Source: Pararge aegeria
Taxonomy: Eukaryota > Arthropoda > Insecta > Lepidoptera > Nymphalidae
Length of the DNA stretch: 64,000 bases
Reading direction: 5' to 3'
Assembly (NCBI RefSeq): GCF_905163445.1
Contig: NC_053187.1
Coordinates: 16,477,001-16,541,000, forward strand
Numbering within the stretch: the first letter of the stretch is position 1; each line of letters begins with the position of its first letter. The notes below the pieces were generated by a model. The model was not told the origin of the DNA. It saw nothing but the letters and a program-made list of their open reading frames with translations, and did not search any database. The position numbers and the translations under genes were made by a program. This document shows positions 21,741 to 33,764 of the stretch, piece by piece.

Positions 21741-21934
21741 TAATCCCCGAAAGTATTTCATTGAGTGATATACACAAAGAGTCAAAAACCCAAAGTTCAT
21801 ACATAAATGTCACTAACTGATATTATGATACAAAAAAGAGGTGTTATAAGTGACACTCGTGTCGCGGTACAATCTATTGATGGATGGTTTAGTGTGCAGT
21901 TTTATTCATTCATCAATAGCCTATATGAGTCTAC

Positions 21935-22165
21935 TACCGGCATAAAGGCTTCTCCCAACGGGAGTTTGCTCATAAAGACAATGCTGGGCAGACGGGGTGA
22001 TAATCGTAAATTATAAGTAAAGTCGAATCAGTAGTAGCACGGAGGACGCAACTGCCCGTACTAGTTGTATTCCCTTAATCGCCTCGTACGACATCTGCAG
22101 CAGAAAGAGGTGACAACTGTATTCTGATCTGCCTACATCACACGGCAAGTATATACGCAGGCCCT
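21935..22165 (+). repeat. Repeat M copy
   Basis: 'gctgggcagacggggtgat', 'cttaatcgcctcgtacgaca' and 'attctgatctgcctacatc' match the copy at 44970-45170. Confidence 0.65.
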
Positions 22166-22256
22166 TACGATTTTTGTGGTATAATATCAAAAATATACAA
22201 TGTATAATATATATATATATCTTTATATATGGTTCATTATTGTGATGTGATAGCCG

Positions 22257-22360
22257 AGATAAATTGGTCAAAGTCACGAAGAGAATAAAACAATATTAGA
22301 TTAGAATTATCCGATATTGTTTGTGTATTTCTAAGAAAATACCCAGACGTTGTTGGCTCT
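22257..22360. repeat. Direct repeat N, copy 1
   Basis: 'ataaattggtcaa' and 'attatccgatattgtttgtg' with 'tatttctaagaaaa' recur at 23173-23290 in the same orientation. Confidence 0.75.
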
Positions 22361-22388
22361 ATATCGTGCTATATTAATAACATCATAA

Positions 22389-22671
22389 CTAGTTCTGCCC
22401 ATGACGCGTGGAATTTTTTATACGTATGCCAATGCTATTCTCCGACCCCTGAAACAGCACTATGAAAAATAAGATGTTGATCTCTGGTTCTGAGACTAAC
22501 AAAAACAAATCTATTCCACGGGAACCGTATATTATTCCAGGACAAAAAAATAGACAATGTGCCATTCCAGGCATAGTCCATCTCTGTGTAATTTCATTCA
22601 GATCTTGTTCCGGCGCTATTGTGTAACAAACATCCATCCATCTAAACTTTCGCATTAATAATATTAGTATT
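22389..22671 (-). mobile_element. Helitron, non-autonomous
   Basis: The minus strand begins near 22671 with ATACTAATATTATTAATGCG and 'aaagtttagatggatgg'. It ends with CTAG at 22389-22392, with T next in element orientation. The ends are Helitron-like. The internal sequence is distinct from the copy at 10131. It encodes no helicase. Confidence 0.75.
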
Positions 22672-23172
22672 AATTCGTTACCCCCCCAATATAAGTTTTT
22701 ACGTTACTCTGAAGTTTCCTTATCTATTATTTAACTATATAGTTGTTTAACCAAAAATGCCACAATTTCGCTAAAACCAATTGAATTTTGATTACTTATT
22801 ACAGGTAGTTTAACAAAAGCAGTTTTTGCAGTGTATCGCAAAAGGCAATTTTATAGACAAATAATATATAAAAATCCTATCTTTCAATATAGTGTAGTTT
22901 GTTCTACTAGTCAAGCCCTTTCATTTAATACCCAAAAAAAATGTAATTCGCCATATAGTAACGGCGACCATCTTGATTCGATTTTCATTAAACATAGCAA
23001 AATACTCCCCGCTGATTCTCCTTTCAAACCAAAAACCCAAATCAAAATCAGTTCATTCGTTCGGGGAATTTGATGCCACAGATAGATACACGATAGATAC
23101 ACACGTAATACTTATGACACCTAGTCGTTTTTGCGTCGGGGGTTAAAAACTAAAAAAAACTTACTACGAGTC

Positions 23173-23290
23173 CAAAATAAATTGGTCAACGTTCCAACGA
23201 GAAAAGAACTGACACTATTAGATTAGCATTATCCGATATTGTTTGTGTATTTCTAAGAAAAGGCCCCGGTGATTGTCGGCTCATAAATCT
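23173..23290. repeat. Direct repeat N, copy 2
   Basis: See copy 1. About 900 bp separate the copies, which flank the Helitron. Confidence 0.7.
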
Positions 23291-24200
23291 CGGAGCGTGC
23301 ATATTTCTTAGTCGCGAACTGCGACTGAACGAGGGAATATTATTATTTATAACGTGGATCTCTATATTTTAGGGCCTATGTCCATGATAATTTTTCTACA
23401 CGCAGAGTTGGCGCACTTGCCGCGGTGCACACCCTTTAGAGTTACAATACAATGGACGCCGTTGGGCGGTTTGGTTTTTTAGATTGGCCAGAAAGCGTTC
23501 GTTCTCTGTATTGACGCACGCATTTGTGTGTGCAAGAATTATAGCAACGCACGAATCTCAAAGCGCACTGAACTCAGCGTCTTCACGGTAAACTAATGCA
23601 AATTCTTTACGTATGCGGCCAAAAAGCTATCTCGTATTTTCGACTTGCAGCATTCAAACGCGCATTTTCTAAACTATTATTTGTTGCATCCCGTGTATGT
23701 ATCCAGTCATATGAAATCAAACGCAAAAATATCATATTAATTTAAATAAAAATACAACAATTTGTTACTGACACTTTTTTTTTTTTAATTTAGTATAAAA
23801 TCTTATATATATTAATTCTATAAGCTTAATAACTTTGAAGCATGAAGTCTGTCTGTTTGTAGTCCACCGCCGGTTCGGATGGCACATTCTGTGGCACCAA
23901 AAAACTCATGTTAGTTAAAAGTACTGCACGTAGTAAACACTTCATGTGGATAGACCTTTGATGTGTTCAGATTTCGTAGTCTTAGCCAAAAAACTTTTTA
24001 ATGATAGCGCAATACGAAATATTAAAACTCAAATTAATATAACGATGACATTACAATTAAATTAAACTTAGAGTAACGTGCGCCGCAGGCAGTGTCGTGA
24101 GTTGAGTTCTCAACAGTTGCTACTTTTGCTCGGAACATGACAGAAGAAATATTTAGCAGTGAAGTATAATTTAATTGTTACGTTCGATATTCTGTTTTAA
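23291..24200. other. No gene recognised
   Basis: There is a faint repeat G trace near 23855-23905 ('ccaccgccggttcggatgg'). The rest is unassigned. Confidence 0.35.
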
Positions 24201-24204
24201 GGAT

Positions 24205-24390
24205 AATTTATAATACACACGCTGACGAAATGGTAAGCGTTATAGTCCCATAAATGGGAGGTGTCGGGTTCAATCCCAGGCAATATTTGCGACTTTTTTT
24301 TATTTGTTTTCTCTGGTCCAGTCTGGTGGAAAGTTTCCGTGACTTTTGTCGTGACTAATCACAACTCCCTCTACAAAGATGGTTAATTAT
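24205..24390 (+). mobile_element. SINE-C head and partial body
   Basis: 'gctgacgaaatggtaagcg' (A box) and 'gtgtcgggttcaatcccagg' (B box) are followed by 'ctctggtccagtctggtgg'. Confidence 0.7.
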
Positions 24391-24394
24391 AAAA

Positions 24395-24690
24395 GCGGTC
24401 ATAGCCTAGAGGGTAATACTTCAGACTCGCTTTCGAGGATCTAGTTAGATTCCCGAGATGCACAACTAATTTTTCGGAGATAGGTGCGGTTCAAGTTATT
24501 AAATATCACTTGCTTAAACAGTGAAGGAAAACATCGTAATGTAACAGTAATGGGTTCATAATGAAGACAAAGACAATAAATATCTTGTAGAAACCGATTA
24601 GAGTTATGGGATTATACCACAACCAATCCCACCAGTTAATCAAAGAAGTCTATGGATTCGCACTTGGACAGCTTTGTAGACTAGGGCCTC
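24395..24690 (+). mobile_element. SINE-A, old copy
   Basis: The head 'gtcatagcctagagggtaat' and 'atatcacttgcttaaacag' with 'gaaggaaaacatcgtaatg' are SINE-A blocks. The 3' part is scrambled but 'tagactagggcctcaaccc' remains. Confidence 0.65.
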
Positions 24691-24965
24691 AACCCTTCTC
24701 CAATTTCCACTACTATATTTATTAGCGGCATATAAGCTTGGATCCTCTTTGTAAGGTTTTTCAGACTCCAAGATCCGCCGTCGCTGTACGTTTCTAGAAA
24801 CTTCTTGCAATAGACTTGATTCCGTCTGTCCACCTGGTAGAGGACTACCAACAGTTGACACTGATCGATGTCGCTACTACAGCACCTCTGAACCCTAACA
24901 TTCATCGGTGCTACGTGCCGCGCCATTTACCACTTTAGGTTCTCACCTCGTTCAGTTATGTCTGT
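24690..24965 (-). pseudogene. LINE-III (RTE) C-terminal relic
   Basis: The minus strand reads VTDITERGENLKW, stop, MARHVAP and, in another frame, STVGSPLPGGQTESS. These correspond to TDIAQRVAKLKWQWAGHIVR and SVGRPPTRWTDDIKR in the better copy at 45861-46266. It is heavily decayed. Confidence 0.6.
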
Positions 24966-25940
24966 AACGCTATTTTTTTATGTGGACGTCCTCATTTATC
25001 ATTTTATCACATACAGATGCTGTAAGCGTCTGTTTATTGCGACTTAGGCTTGTTATAAAATGATGATATCCATACTTAGCAATCATTTTTTCGGATCCAT
25101 TAGTCTTAACCAAAAAAAACCAAAATCTCCAAAAAACCAGGATTTTGGTATTCAGGCTGCATGGTAGCTCTTAACGTCTCTAGAAATAATAAGCTTATTT
25201 TTTTCTTGAAATTGGACCTAACTGGATTTTATAATTATTTAAAAAACTATCAAAGTACGGTTCTCACTTGGCCAATTTAATAGTAGTTATATAACGTAAC
25301 TCTACAAAGTTTCGAGACAAGCTCATTCTCTACACCTTTTCTATAATCGCACAAGCAAGTCTTTTTAGTGGGTTTATAGCTCCTCGTATAGCGGTAATAA
25401 AGTAAAGATGGCCGCATTTGGATGGCCGCCAAAGATCTGGATAAGACCGACCATGTATCGGACAAGTGGGATGACATATTGGAGGTTAAATGGCAAACTA
25501 TTATTGGAAGAGATTGCAAATGGATAGGATATGAATCGGCAGTATTTTACGGAAGTAAGTTTTTTTATTAAAACCAAGATCCGCTGTGTCTTCAACTTAC
25601 TGTCTATGGTCAAAGCCACGTGTTAAAACGGGGTCTTAATTTTCTAGCAGTACAAGTACTTCAGTTTTCTATACTATTGTTTTAGTAAGTTTCCTCAGGA
25701 TGCTTAATTTCTTGTTCACCATTTCACTCGTACAATACTAATTTAGTACTCGTACAATATAATGATGTTAGTACTCGATATATAGCTACCTAAAATCAGT
25801 GTTGGGGCACAAAACGTTCTAGCTACAATAATATATGTACAACATTATATCAAGATCAACGTAATGGCTATTTGAATTCCCCCAGAAACTTTAACACGGC
25901 CCACTTTACGATATAAAGAATCATATGTCCATCTTCAGAA
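24966..25940. other. No gene recognised
   Basis: Overlapping open stretches at 25277-25619 (both strands considered) show no domain I can name. Confidence 0.35.
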
Positions 25941-25944
25941 TGCA

Positions 25945-26105
25945 AAATTAAAAAAAAATCTAAATTCAAAATTCATTTATTTCAAGTAGGCCTATAATAA
26001 GCACTTTTGAAACGTCAAGTATGTCGGTTTCTAGTGACTCTACCACCGGTTGGGAAGGCAGAATCTACCGAGAAGAAGCCAGCAAGAAACTCTTGTTGCA
26101 TCTCA
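25945..26105 (+). mobile_element. Repeat G, 5' part
   Basis: 'ttcatttatttcaagtaggc', 'cttttgaaacgtcaagtatg', 'ccgagaagaagccagcaag' match other G copies. Confidence 0.65.
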
Positions 26106-26107
26106 AA

Positions 26108-26142
26108 TTGCAAGAGCAAGACAGTTGCTCTTGCTCTTGCAA
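26108..26142. repeat. Perfect 14-bp hairpin of CTTG-type sequence
   Basis: TTGCAAGAGCAAGA and TCTTGCTCTTGCAA flank a 7-nt loop. The word content resembles the CTTG-rich block at 61454-61635. Confidence 0.9.
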
Positions 26143-26279
26143 ATTAATAATATACCTAGCAAATATATCAAAATCGCTATTTTTATTTTAGTATGGTATT
26201 TTTCTCATTTTTTTTTGTATTAATCGACGGACAAAGTAGATGGCTCACTTTAGTTAAGTTAACTTATAAATTATTAAAA

Positions 26280-26359
26280 ACAAAGCACCGCATCGCAGGG
26301 CATGCAATTGATACGTTCTGCAACGTGTCACCCTGTGTCCATCAAACTGAGACATAGCT
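26280..26359 (+). repeat. Repeat K, 5' half, interrupted
   Basis: 'gggcatgcaattgatacgtt' and 'caccctgtgtccatcaaac' precede a break at TGAGACATAGCT. K resumes at 26874 with the same 12 bases, so the intervening 514 bp are an insertion. Confidence 0.8.
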
Positions 26360-26873
26360 TTTATAATTTTTATAATTTTTATTAGTGTTTATAAAAAAAG
26401 CAATGTGTCATCTCTTGTTTCAAACGTGTCTCATTGTAATATGGACCTTTGAAAAATGTAGATCAAAACTGCAACGTTTCCTACTAGATGGCGCTACAGT
26501 CGTTATAAGACTGATATATACTAATAAAATAAATTTACCCGGCTAAGTTTGTTGTGGGCTCTTCTTAGACCAGGGCGCATTTGGAACCCTCGTAGCTTTA
26601 GATTTAAGTTGGCGAACGAAGTTATCACCATCCCGTTACAATTATGTAAACAAATATGTATGAACGCTTCATAAGTGCCTGTGATAGGCCTACATGAATA
26701 AAGAAATTTTGAATTTGAATTTGAAAATAAAAAATAAAACTGACATATACTAATTTCGGCATCGACGGTAGGAAAGCCGTAGCTTAATTGGATAAAGCGC
26801 TGAGGCCAGAGAGTAGGATGTTCAAATCCTGTCGGTTCCGAAAATTTTTATATGCATTTTAAATTTATAAAAT
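26360..26873 (+). mobile_element. SINE-E-bearing insertion inside repeat K
   Basis: It is bounded by the 12-bp duplication TGAGACATAGCT (26348-26359 and 26874-26885). It includes the tRNA-like segment AGCTTAATTGGATAAAGCGC (A box) and 'gatgttcaaatcctgtcgg' (B box), ending 'aaatttataaaat'. It is itself split by LINE-II. Confidence 0.75.
26526..26738 (+). mobile_element. LINE-II 3' end nested in SINE-E
   Basis: It is a complete LINE-II 3' UTR from 'aaaataaatttacccggc' to TTTGAATTTGAATTTGAAAA. Flanks ACTGATATATACTAAT and ACTGACATATACTAAT are a 16-bp duplication with one difference. Confidence 0.9.
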
Positions 26874-27000
26874 TGAGACATAGCTGTTAATACTTATTTG
26901 CCTGTGTAACAATGCGCTTCAGACCAAAACACAACATTGCAACAATGTTGCTTGGCGGCAGAAATACGCATGGTGGTAGTACTCACCCCACTTCTTCCTA
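26874..27000 (+). repeat. Repeat K, 3' half, resumed
   Basis: 'tgcctgtgtaacaatgcgc', 'gaccaaaacacaacattgc', 'catggtggtagtactc' continue repeat K. Confidence 0.75.
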
Positions 27001-28540
27001 TATAGGTACTTTAAAATTAATTAAATATACATAAATGCCACTTAATTAAGATTCAGCAAACTTGGTCTATTTTCGTAACGCAATCTCAATTCACAAATCA
27101 TTTACATTAATTACGTAATAATGAAGTGTCAGTCCTGTCTTATCTAATTAAAGATTGTGCTCGGAGCTAATTTACATTCAATTAATTATGATATTATAAT
27201 TGCGATTTGCGCTGGCGTGGAATGTTAACAACAACGTGAAAGTGAAGCTGAATCCGAAGAATATTCTCTCTGATGTACACAAAGCTATTATTGACTTGCT
27301 AAATTCACTTTTGCTGGTGGTGTTTGGCTAAAATATTTAAAGACCTAATTATAATGAGCTGATACTAAGAGAAAACGAAAGGGGTCCGGAATTATACCAC
27401 ACGGATGCGTAAGGAGATTGACTTACTTTCTATTAAAAAGGAGATTAAAACCTTACCCGTTCGAACCGAAAGGTGACGGTTGTACTAACAAAAACCCCTT
27501 CCTCAAGAAGTTTAATGTCGTTCAGGTCTGTCGTGAAAATACCAAAACAAGCTTGCCTTCAGGTTTAAAAAAGACATGTTAGGTATATCGATGACATACT
27601 GTTAGCAAGTAGAAAAAGAGACGGAGGTACGGTTAAAAAGCGTTATTATATTTCCTACAACAAAGTAATTTTCCATTTTTCTTTATATTTCTCTGTTTTG
27701 CAATTCAGACTAATGAGAAATCTTATAGATGAGGAATTAAAAAAAAATGTTTAAGTATATAATACTTATACACTACTACTTCTCGATAATCGACTAGTGT
27801 GTGTGTGTGTGTGTGTGGGCGGGTGTGTTATAATATAGTCGGATTCTATGTCAAAATAACAATAAATCTTCTATTTGCGAAAAAAGCAACACATACGAAT
27901 CAACATATAGACGTTAGAGTGCACGCTACACAAAAACATATCTATATAACCATAAACCAAAAAAAAAATCTTAAAATTAGGTAACTAAATAATATAAATA
28001 AACTAAAAACCAACAAATATAATTCTATGTTGGTGTTGACATAAAACTATATGTAATACGTCAATTGTTAATGTTAATGTCAACCGTGGATCGTTTTGTG
28101 AATATGTAGTTTTTATTGTTGAATTTCTTCAAAGGACGGCTGTTTTGGGATGGTGTAGTAATTTCAGTGATAGATGGTTTGATAATAAATAAACAATAAC
28201 GCTTTAAAGCTTTAAGCGATGGTAGTACAGTCGCAAAAGCTAAACCGCCATAATGTCTGAATTACCATCGAATTGCTAACATTATTTAAACACACCACTT
28301 GTCGTAAATCGAGCAAATGATTACTGCTTATTGGTTAATGTTAATGGCTTCGCGGTAGACTTCGTTCTGATTGGACACAATCTCGTTCGCTTATTTGCAA
28401 TATCTTCAGGCGCTTTTCTTAGGGTGCAGGATGAATATAAGGCGGAATCAAGCCTGGCGCTCACCATAGTCACTCCCATTTCTACAATTTTTTTTTTATC
28501 ATATTGGAGGAGACAAATTTGTGAGATAAAAATTATACCC
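27001..28540. other. No gene recognised
   Basis: It holds a (GT)n microsatellite at 27797-27820 and otherwise unassigned AT-rich sequence. Confidence 0.4.
27797..27820. repeat. (GT)n microsatellite
   Basis: About ten uninterrupted GT units are visible. Confidence 0.95.
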
Positions 28541-28544
28541 TTTC

Positions 28545-28812
28545 GACGGCCGATTGGCGCAGTGGGCGGCGACCATGCTTGCTGAGTCCATGGCTGTGGG
28601 TTCGATTCCCACAACTACAATTTTATTGCGTGATGAACATGAATGTTTTAAAGTGTCTGGGCGTTGTTTATCTGTATATTATAAGTATTTATGTTTATTA
28701 TTTATAAAAATATTGATTAAGTAAGTAATCTTAGTACCCATAACAAAGGCTACGCTTATTTTGGGGCTAGATGGCAATGTGTGTAGATTCGCGGTATATT
28801 TATTTATTTAAT
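28545..28812 (+). mobile_element. SINE-B, full length
   Basis: The head CGATTGGCGCAGTGGGCGGC and B box 'gggttcgattcccacaac' are well preserved. The body ends 'gatggcaatgtgtgtag' plus an ATTTATTT tail. Confidence 0.9.
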
Positions 28813-28934
28813 ATTAAAAAAAAAACTTAGGGCTCGATCTGATTGCTTAAAGTGCTCTGCGTAATAAAACAACAAATGGTGGATAAACTTAATTTTCTAA
28901 TTAAGTGTAGGACGAAAAAAGGCAATATTTAAGA

Positions 28935-29010
28935 TTTTTTTTAAACCGAAGTGAGAATCGAATCCTGCACCTTGTGATATTGTAACCACTAGATTAACGT
29001 GGCACTCAGT
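28935..29010 (-). mobile_element. tRNA-like SINE head (SINE-D type), fragment
   Basis: The reverse strand reads CACGTTAATCTAGTGGTTAC and 'gcaggattcgattctcac', tRNA-like A and B boxes. No body is recognised. Confidence 0.5.
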
Positions 29011-29101
29011 ACGTTTAGGGAATGAACGTCAATCTAAGTTGAATTCTATCCAATATAAGATCAGCATTGTAGGTATATATTTCTATATGTTTTTAAAGAA
29101 A

Positions 29102-29190
29102 GAAAAAAAAATTGTCTTTATTGTGTCTCATTTACAACGGATTCTTATAATCTAAGGAACGGTAACAACTGTGTTAGTTAAAAATTGTGT
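29102..29190. repeat. Repeat E copy
   Basis: 'attgtctttattgtgtctc' and 'atttacaacggattcttat' recur almost unchanged at 54540-54600. Confidence 0.7.
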
Positions 29191-30040
29191 TACAGCTTTT
29201 TTATTTATGGCAGACCTGGAGCCAGCAATAGGTTATTTTTAGGCGTTTAGTGATAAAGACCACGCTGAACTCACTATCGTTCCTAAATGTATTTGCATCA
29301 CTTATCATAGAATATTCAGGATTATTTACCTTAATCCCCTCCAATTTAAGGGATTTGTTGAAATGTTTGCCATTATACGCCATTAGTTCATTACGTATAT
29401 CCGAGATTACGTTAAGATGGTAATTGGTAATTGAACCTACATAATTTACAAGGGTTTATATGGCGATGATAGTAATAGTCCAATTCAGTAACATAACATT
29501 GGATTGTGGTGGCTACTGCTTTATTATATATGATCCTGGCCAAGAAAAAGCGCTGAAGATGGTATGGTCGCAAATGCATGTTAATGAATGATAAAATGTA
29601 CAAAAAGTGAGCAAACAAGCAAGCTCAAGAGAATATTATACCAAAAAGTACAAAAAGTTCTAAATTTAAATTCAAAAGTAAAAAAAAAAGCGTGTAATAA
29701 GAAGCTTAATTTAAGCCCTGCACTTCTTTTAGGAATCCTAAAACATCTCACAAATGTTACTATGTTAATCTCAACAAAAAAATTAAAGTACGGTAAAATT
29801 GGACTATATTACAGCATATTACGACTCTAATTTACAAATGATGTGCAATTTTGGTATCATCTGGGAGTTTAAATCAGCTTTAAAACTTTAATACACTTCA
29901 AAAGATTTTTTTATAGATAAAACGTTCATTCGCGAGATCCTTCAGCATGAACAAGAATAATAAATAGTTATCAAAAATGTTGTTTGATCTTAAAATTGTT
30001 ATTAATCTTTTTTCATGGTAATAATTGACAGACCATGTAG
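29191..30040. other. No gene recognised
   Basis: AT-rich sequence without an identifiable exon. Confidence 0.4.
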
Positions 30041-30044
30041 ATAG

Positions 30045-30275
30045 CGTTTGACTGCCTATTGACGCAGTTTGCAGCGACCCTGCTTTCTGAGCCCAAGGCC
30101 GTGGGTTCGATTCCCACTACTGGAAAATGTTTGTGTGATGAGCATGAATGTTTTTCAGTGTCTGGGTGTTTATATGTATATTCTAAGTATTTATGTATGT
30201 TATCCATAGCACAAGCTGCGCTTACTTTGGGGCTAGATGGCGATGTGTGTATTGTCGATGTATATTTATTTATTT
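30045..30275 (+). mobile_element. SINE-B
   Basis: The head 'tgcctattgacgcagtttgc' is degenerate. The B box GGGTTCGATTCCCACTACTG is intact. The body has lost the 'attcataaaaatattcatc' block. Confidence 0.85.
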
Positions 30276-30515
30276 ATAGCCCACTTGGTGGTAACTGGTA
30301 ACCATCGCCAATAGACTAAGAAACACTTCACAGGGCACGTCCTGCAACATGCCGCCCTGTGTTTATCAATTTGAGGTGTAGGTGTTAAACCTCATGTGAC
30401 TGTAATAATACCGGCCACCACGCCCTTCAGATCAGAATACAGCATCGCAACAGGTGCTTAGCGGCAAAACTAAGCATGGCGATAGTACTACCCCGGACGA
30501 GCTTTGTCAGAAAAA
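30276..30515 (+). repeat. Repeat K, longest copy
   Basis: 'aacatgccgccctgtgttta', 'gtgttaaacctcatgtgac', 'ccaccacgcccttcagatca', 'ctaccccggacgagctttgt' give all blocks in order. There is no ORF or tRNA-like head. Confidence 0.75.
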
Positions 30516-30949
30516 GATTTACTACTATTAATATTTATATTTTTAATATTTATTATCAAAAGTCACTAATAACTCAAGGCGTGAACGCACAATTTAACAC
30601 ACTTGTATGCCCCAACGCGTTCTTGTAATCGATTGCCCATTATCGATACGAGAAATTTCAATAAAATGCGATTGAAGGGGGAAACAGACGATGTAGAATG
30701 ATTGTAAAGCATTTCAGATTTTGAGTAGAAAATATACGTATTTATAAAACGCTTTACGATATTATATTTGCCAGGCAATATATATTGTTAAATATTATAT
30801 TAATGACGCTTCATTTCTACCACAGATAGAAATTTGAAGATCATTCTAGAAGCCTGAACTTTGCATACAAAAGCTTAGAATGATAACTTTTATCGAAACA
30901 CTTCTTCAGATTTTGTAATCCTAGTTTTTTGGCACTTTGCCCTAGATGA

Positions 30950-31232
30950 TGCGGTACGTGAGCGGTGATCGTTGGTAGGAATTCGGCTTCAATTTCAGGG
31001 AGCCAAGTTCGAATTCCAGCACGCACCTCTAACTTTTCCAAGTTATGTGCAATTAAATATCACTTGCCTTAACAGTGAAGGAAAACATCGTGAACTGCAT
31101 ACCTGAGATTTCTCCATAATGATCTCTACCAATCCGCACAGGGCCAGCTTGTTAGACTACGGCCTAAACTCTTCTCATAGCGAATGAAGACTCGTGCTTT
31201 GTAGTGGGCCGGTAATAGGTTAATATAAAGAC
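30950..31232 (+). mobile_element. SINE-A, full length
   Basis: The head is degenerate, the B-box region reads 'gccaagttcgaattccagc' and the body is standard to 'gggccggtaataggttaat'. Confidence 0.8.
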
Positions 31233-32330
31233 GTGGTGCGAAGTTGTTCTTTGAAATACGAAGTATGTTATATAAATCCTGATACTCCAATTTTCACTTC
31301 ACTCAGCACGTATTTTTGGCAAGGCATTTTGCTTTTATTTTTATTAACTCTCAAAGGATTTGTTTCCGAACCTACCTTAAGTTTTGCAGTACAGATTATG
31401 ATACGTATTTTTTGTCTACGCAAACCTTTTCCCTATTTTATAAAATAAAAGCTCTAAGTCTAATTTCAAAAAAAATAATGCGGTAACATGAGAAGCATAG
31501 GAATTTCATACAATCTTCCAAATTCTGTTAAGCGACAACTTAAATCTGTAACTTAAAACCATATCCTGTGCAATAAATTCAAACGCGGCAGAACGGACAC
31601 ACACACACACGAAAAAAAAATGAAGTATAAAAGTAGATAAGAAGAGTAAGAGATGGATATAGAGTATCAGGAGTATGAGAATTATTTAAGTAAGTAAGTA
31701 TTATTTAAGCAAGGTTTATTATTTTTTACAAAGCTTAACAATTATTTAATGTAAAACATTATATTAAATATTAATTAGTTTCCATAGTGAAATAGAAAAC
31801 AAAATTTGTAATATATTGTATCTATGGCATTCCTTCCCATACATTAATGTAGAAATAGAAATAGAAAATACTTATAAGAAAAACTCAGAACAATAAATCT
31901 TTGGAATCCTGACCCCTAAACCAGCAAATCCCGTATTTTAGGGCCAGTACCTTCCCACACATTGATTCAATCATTCAGATAATATATAGTGCACTTTAAC
32001 AAAGAAAACTTTACAAAGGTGTGTTTAGCATGCTGACTGAAACGCGTATGTATGTGTATGTGTGTGTGTTTATGTTTGTGCGTGTATGTGTCCCATCTGT
32101 ACGTGAATGTTGTGAGTGTATCTGTTTAATAATATGTGTAATGTGTTTGTTTCTTTATCGTGTTGCATTTTCGTTTCCTCGAGATTCAAATCACAATGAT
32201 TCTAAAAATTTTCGTCGTATACAGTCTTCAGTCCTAAAAAAACATTACCGTTTGCTGTAGGGTTCTTGTAAGACCATTTTGGAAGAATGTAATGTATTGA
32301 ATATCGTTAACACTTTTAGCTTTTATTTAT
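31233..32330. other. No gene recognised; TG-rich stretch
   Basis: 32040-32140 is enriched in TGTG and TATG. A short (AC)n run is near 31600. No exon is supported. Confidence 0.4.
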
Positions 32331-32334
32331 TTAT

Positions 32335-32405
32335 TATTAATGGAAACAAATATGTATAAACGCTTCATAGGTTCCTGTGATAAGCTTACATAAAAGAAGT
32401 TTCTA
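32335..32405 (+). mobile_element. LINE-II 3' UTR fragment
   Basis: 'aacaaatatgtataaacgct' and 'tcataggttcctgtgataag' match the last part of LINE-II. Confidence 0.55.
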
Positions 32406-33160
32406 GAAATGTTAATGAAAATACTTAAAAAAGAGCAAGAGTATTTTTTAAGAATCAAACATATCAGTTTCCACATTCACGTTTATTTTACAGTAAACAC
32501 AAGAATATGAAACGTTGTAGAAATTGAACAAGATGGATGAAAATGCAGAAAATCGCTACCGAAGTGGAATTCTTTGGCGCACACCCTTAAAAGTTTTCAT
32601 AAGGAAACTTGCTTGTATGTTGAGTGCTCGTCCGATAGTTTCGCCTCCGAAGACTCATCTTAAATATAAGAAGTAGGAAAACTTTATTTACCTAACGTAT
32701 ATGGGAATTTTAACGATTATTTACAATGCAATAAATAATTATTTTCGGATTTTGTATGTTTATAGTATGTTAATACATAGGTTTTCTTACCTAACAGTTT
32801 TATCTTTCTTATGTGTTCATCCTTTAGTGGTTGACGGGAGGAGTCACCAGATATAAGCGCGCCTTTACTCCCTCTATTAGTTCATAAGTTTTGTTTCCTA
32901 TATTGTTTTTTTTTATTATTTGGTGCAATAAGGAGTTTTTATTATCATTATTATTAAAAATCATCATCATCAGTCCTACAGCTGAGGGACTTTTGATAAG
33001 AACGATGATGAGCACAGGACAATTAACGTCACTTAGAACAGTCTTATTTAAAAAAATAAAAAAAAAGTTTCGATAAAATGAAAGTTTTGTAAGATATAAA
33101 TTGACGTCCCTAAAATAAGAATTAATCGCAATGCTTCCATCCTGGTCATCGTTACTACAA
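32406..33160. other. No gene recognised
   Basis: Unassigned AT-rich sequence. Confidence 0.35.
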
Positions 33161-33164
33161 GTAG

Positions 33165-33245
33165 AGATTTTCTGGCAGAGCTCGTCCGGCTAAATACTAC
33201 AGCCATAACATGCTTATATCTGCCGCTAAACATCACTACTGTATT
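33165..33245 (-). repeat. Repeat K, 3' fragment
   Basis: 'cagagctcgtccgg' and 'gcttatatctgccgctaa' are the reverse of the K 3' half. Confidence 0.55.
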
Positions 33246-33764
33246 GTCAGTTTGAAGGCCGCTTTTGACCTAGCAATCGCCGATAGTCACCACTTCTTCT
33301 TTATCACCTGTTCGTTCTGACTTAATGCTTACAACTTGATGCAAGAGGTGATTATGAATATTAGTACGTTTATAAATTTTATTATTTACTTGTCGGTGGG
33401 TTTATTGAAACTATTTTGAAATCTTACAGGCCATGAAATGTTAGAGATAACCTAGTTAATTCTACAAGGATGTATACTATAAGCCTTGCTTTGGTACCAA
33501 AGTTGTTTCCTTTAGCAAAGGGGGAAGTTCTGGACTTTCGGATGCTCGAGCCAGGTATGCTAGTAATTTCGCTCGCTTACTCCGGGATTTCTTGTGAGGA
33601 CGTGCTGAGAGGCAGCTTAATTTAGCTAAAAGCGACGCTCAAAGCGAGTACACTTGGATACTGGAGTGCGTTGTATGTGTTCGTTTCAATGCTATTATTA
33701 TGTTAAAGTAAACAAATCTTTTTAAGTCGGTGACTTTTTTTTTTAATTAACAAAAATCAAAATT

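Noticed and set aside
25277..25619. Two overlapping minus-strand open stretches suggesting a gene
   Set aside because: No domain, no splice pattern and no codon bias could be argued; left unassigned.
26760..26850. Possible tRNA gene
   Set aside because: A and B boxes are present, but the arms do not form a full cloverleaf by eye and the segment is part of a dispersed SINE-E.
28545..28625. Possible tRNA gene in SINE-B head
   Set aside because: The same head is repeated about ten times with identical downstream body; it is a SINE promoter.
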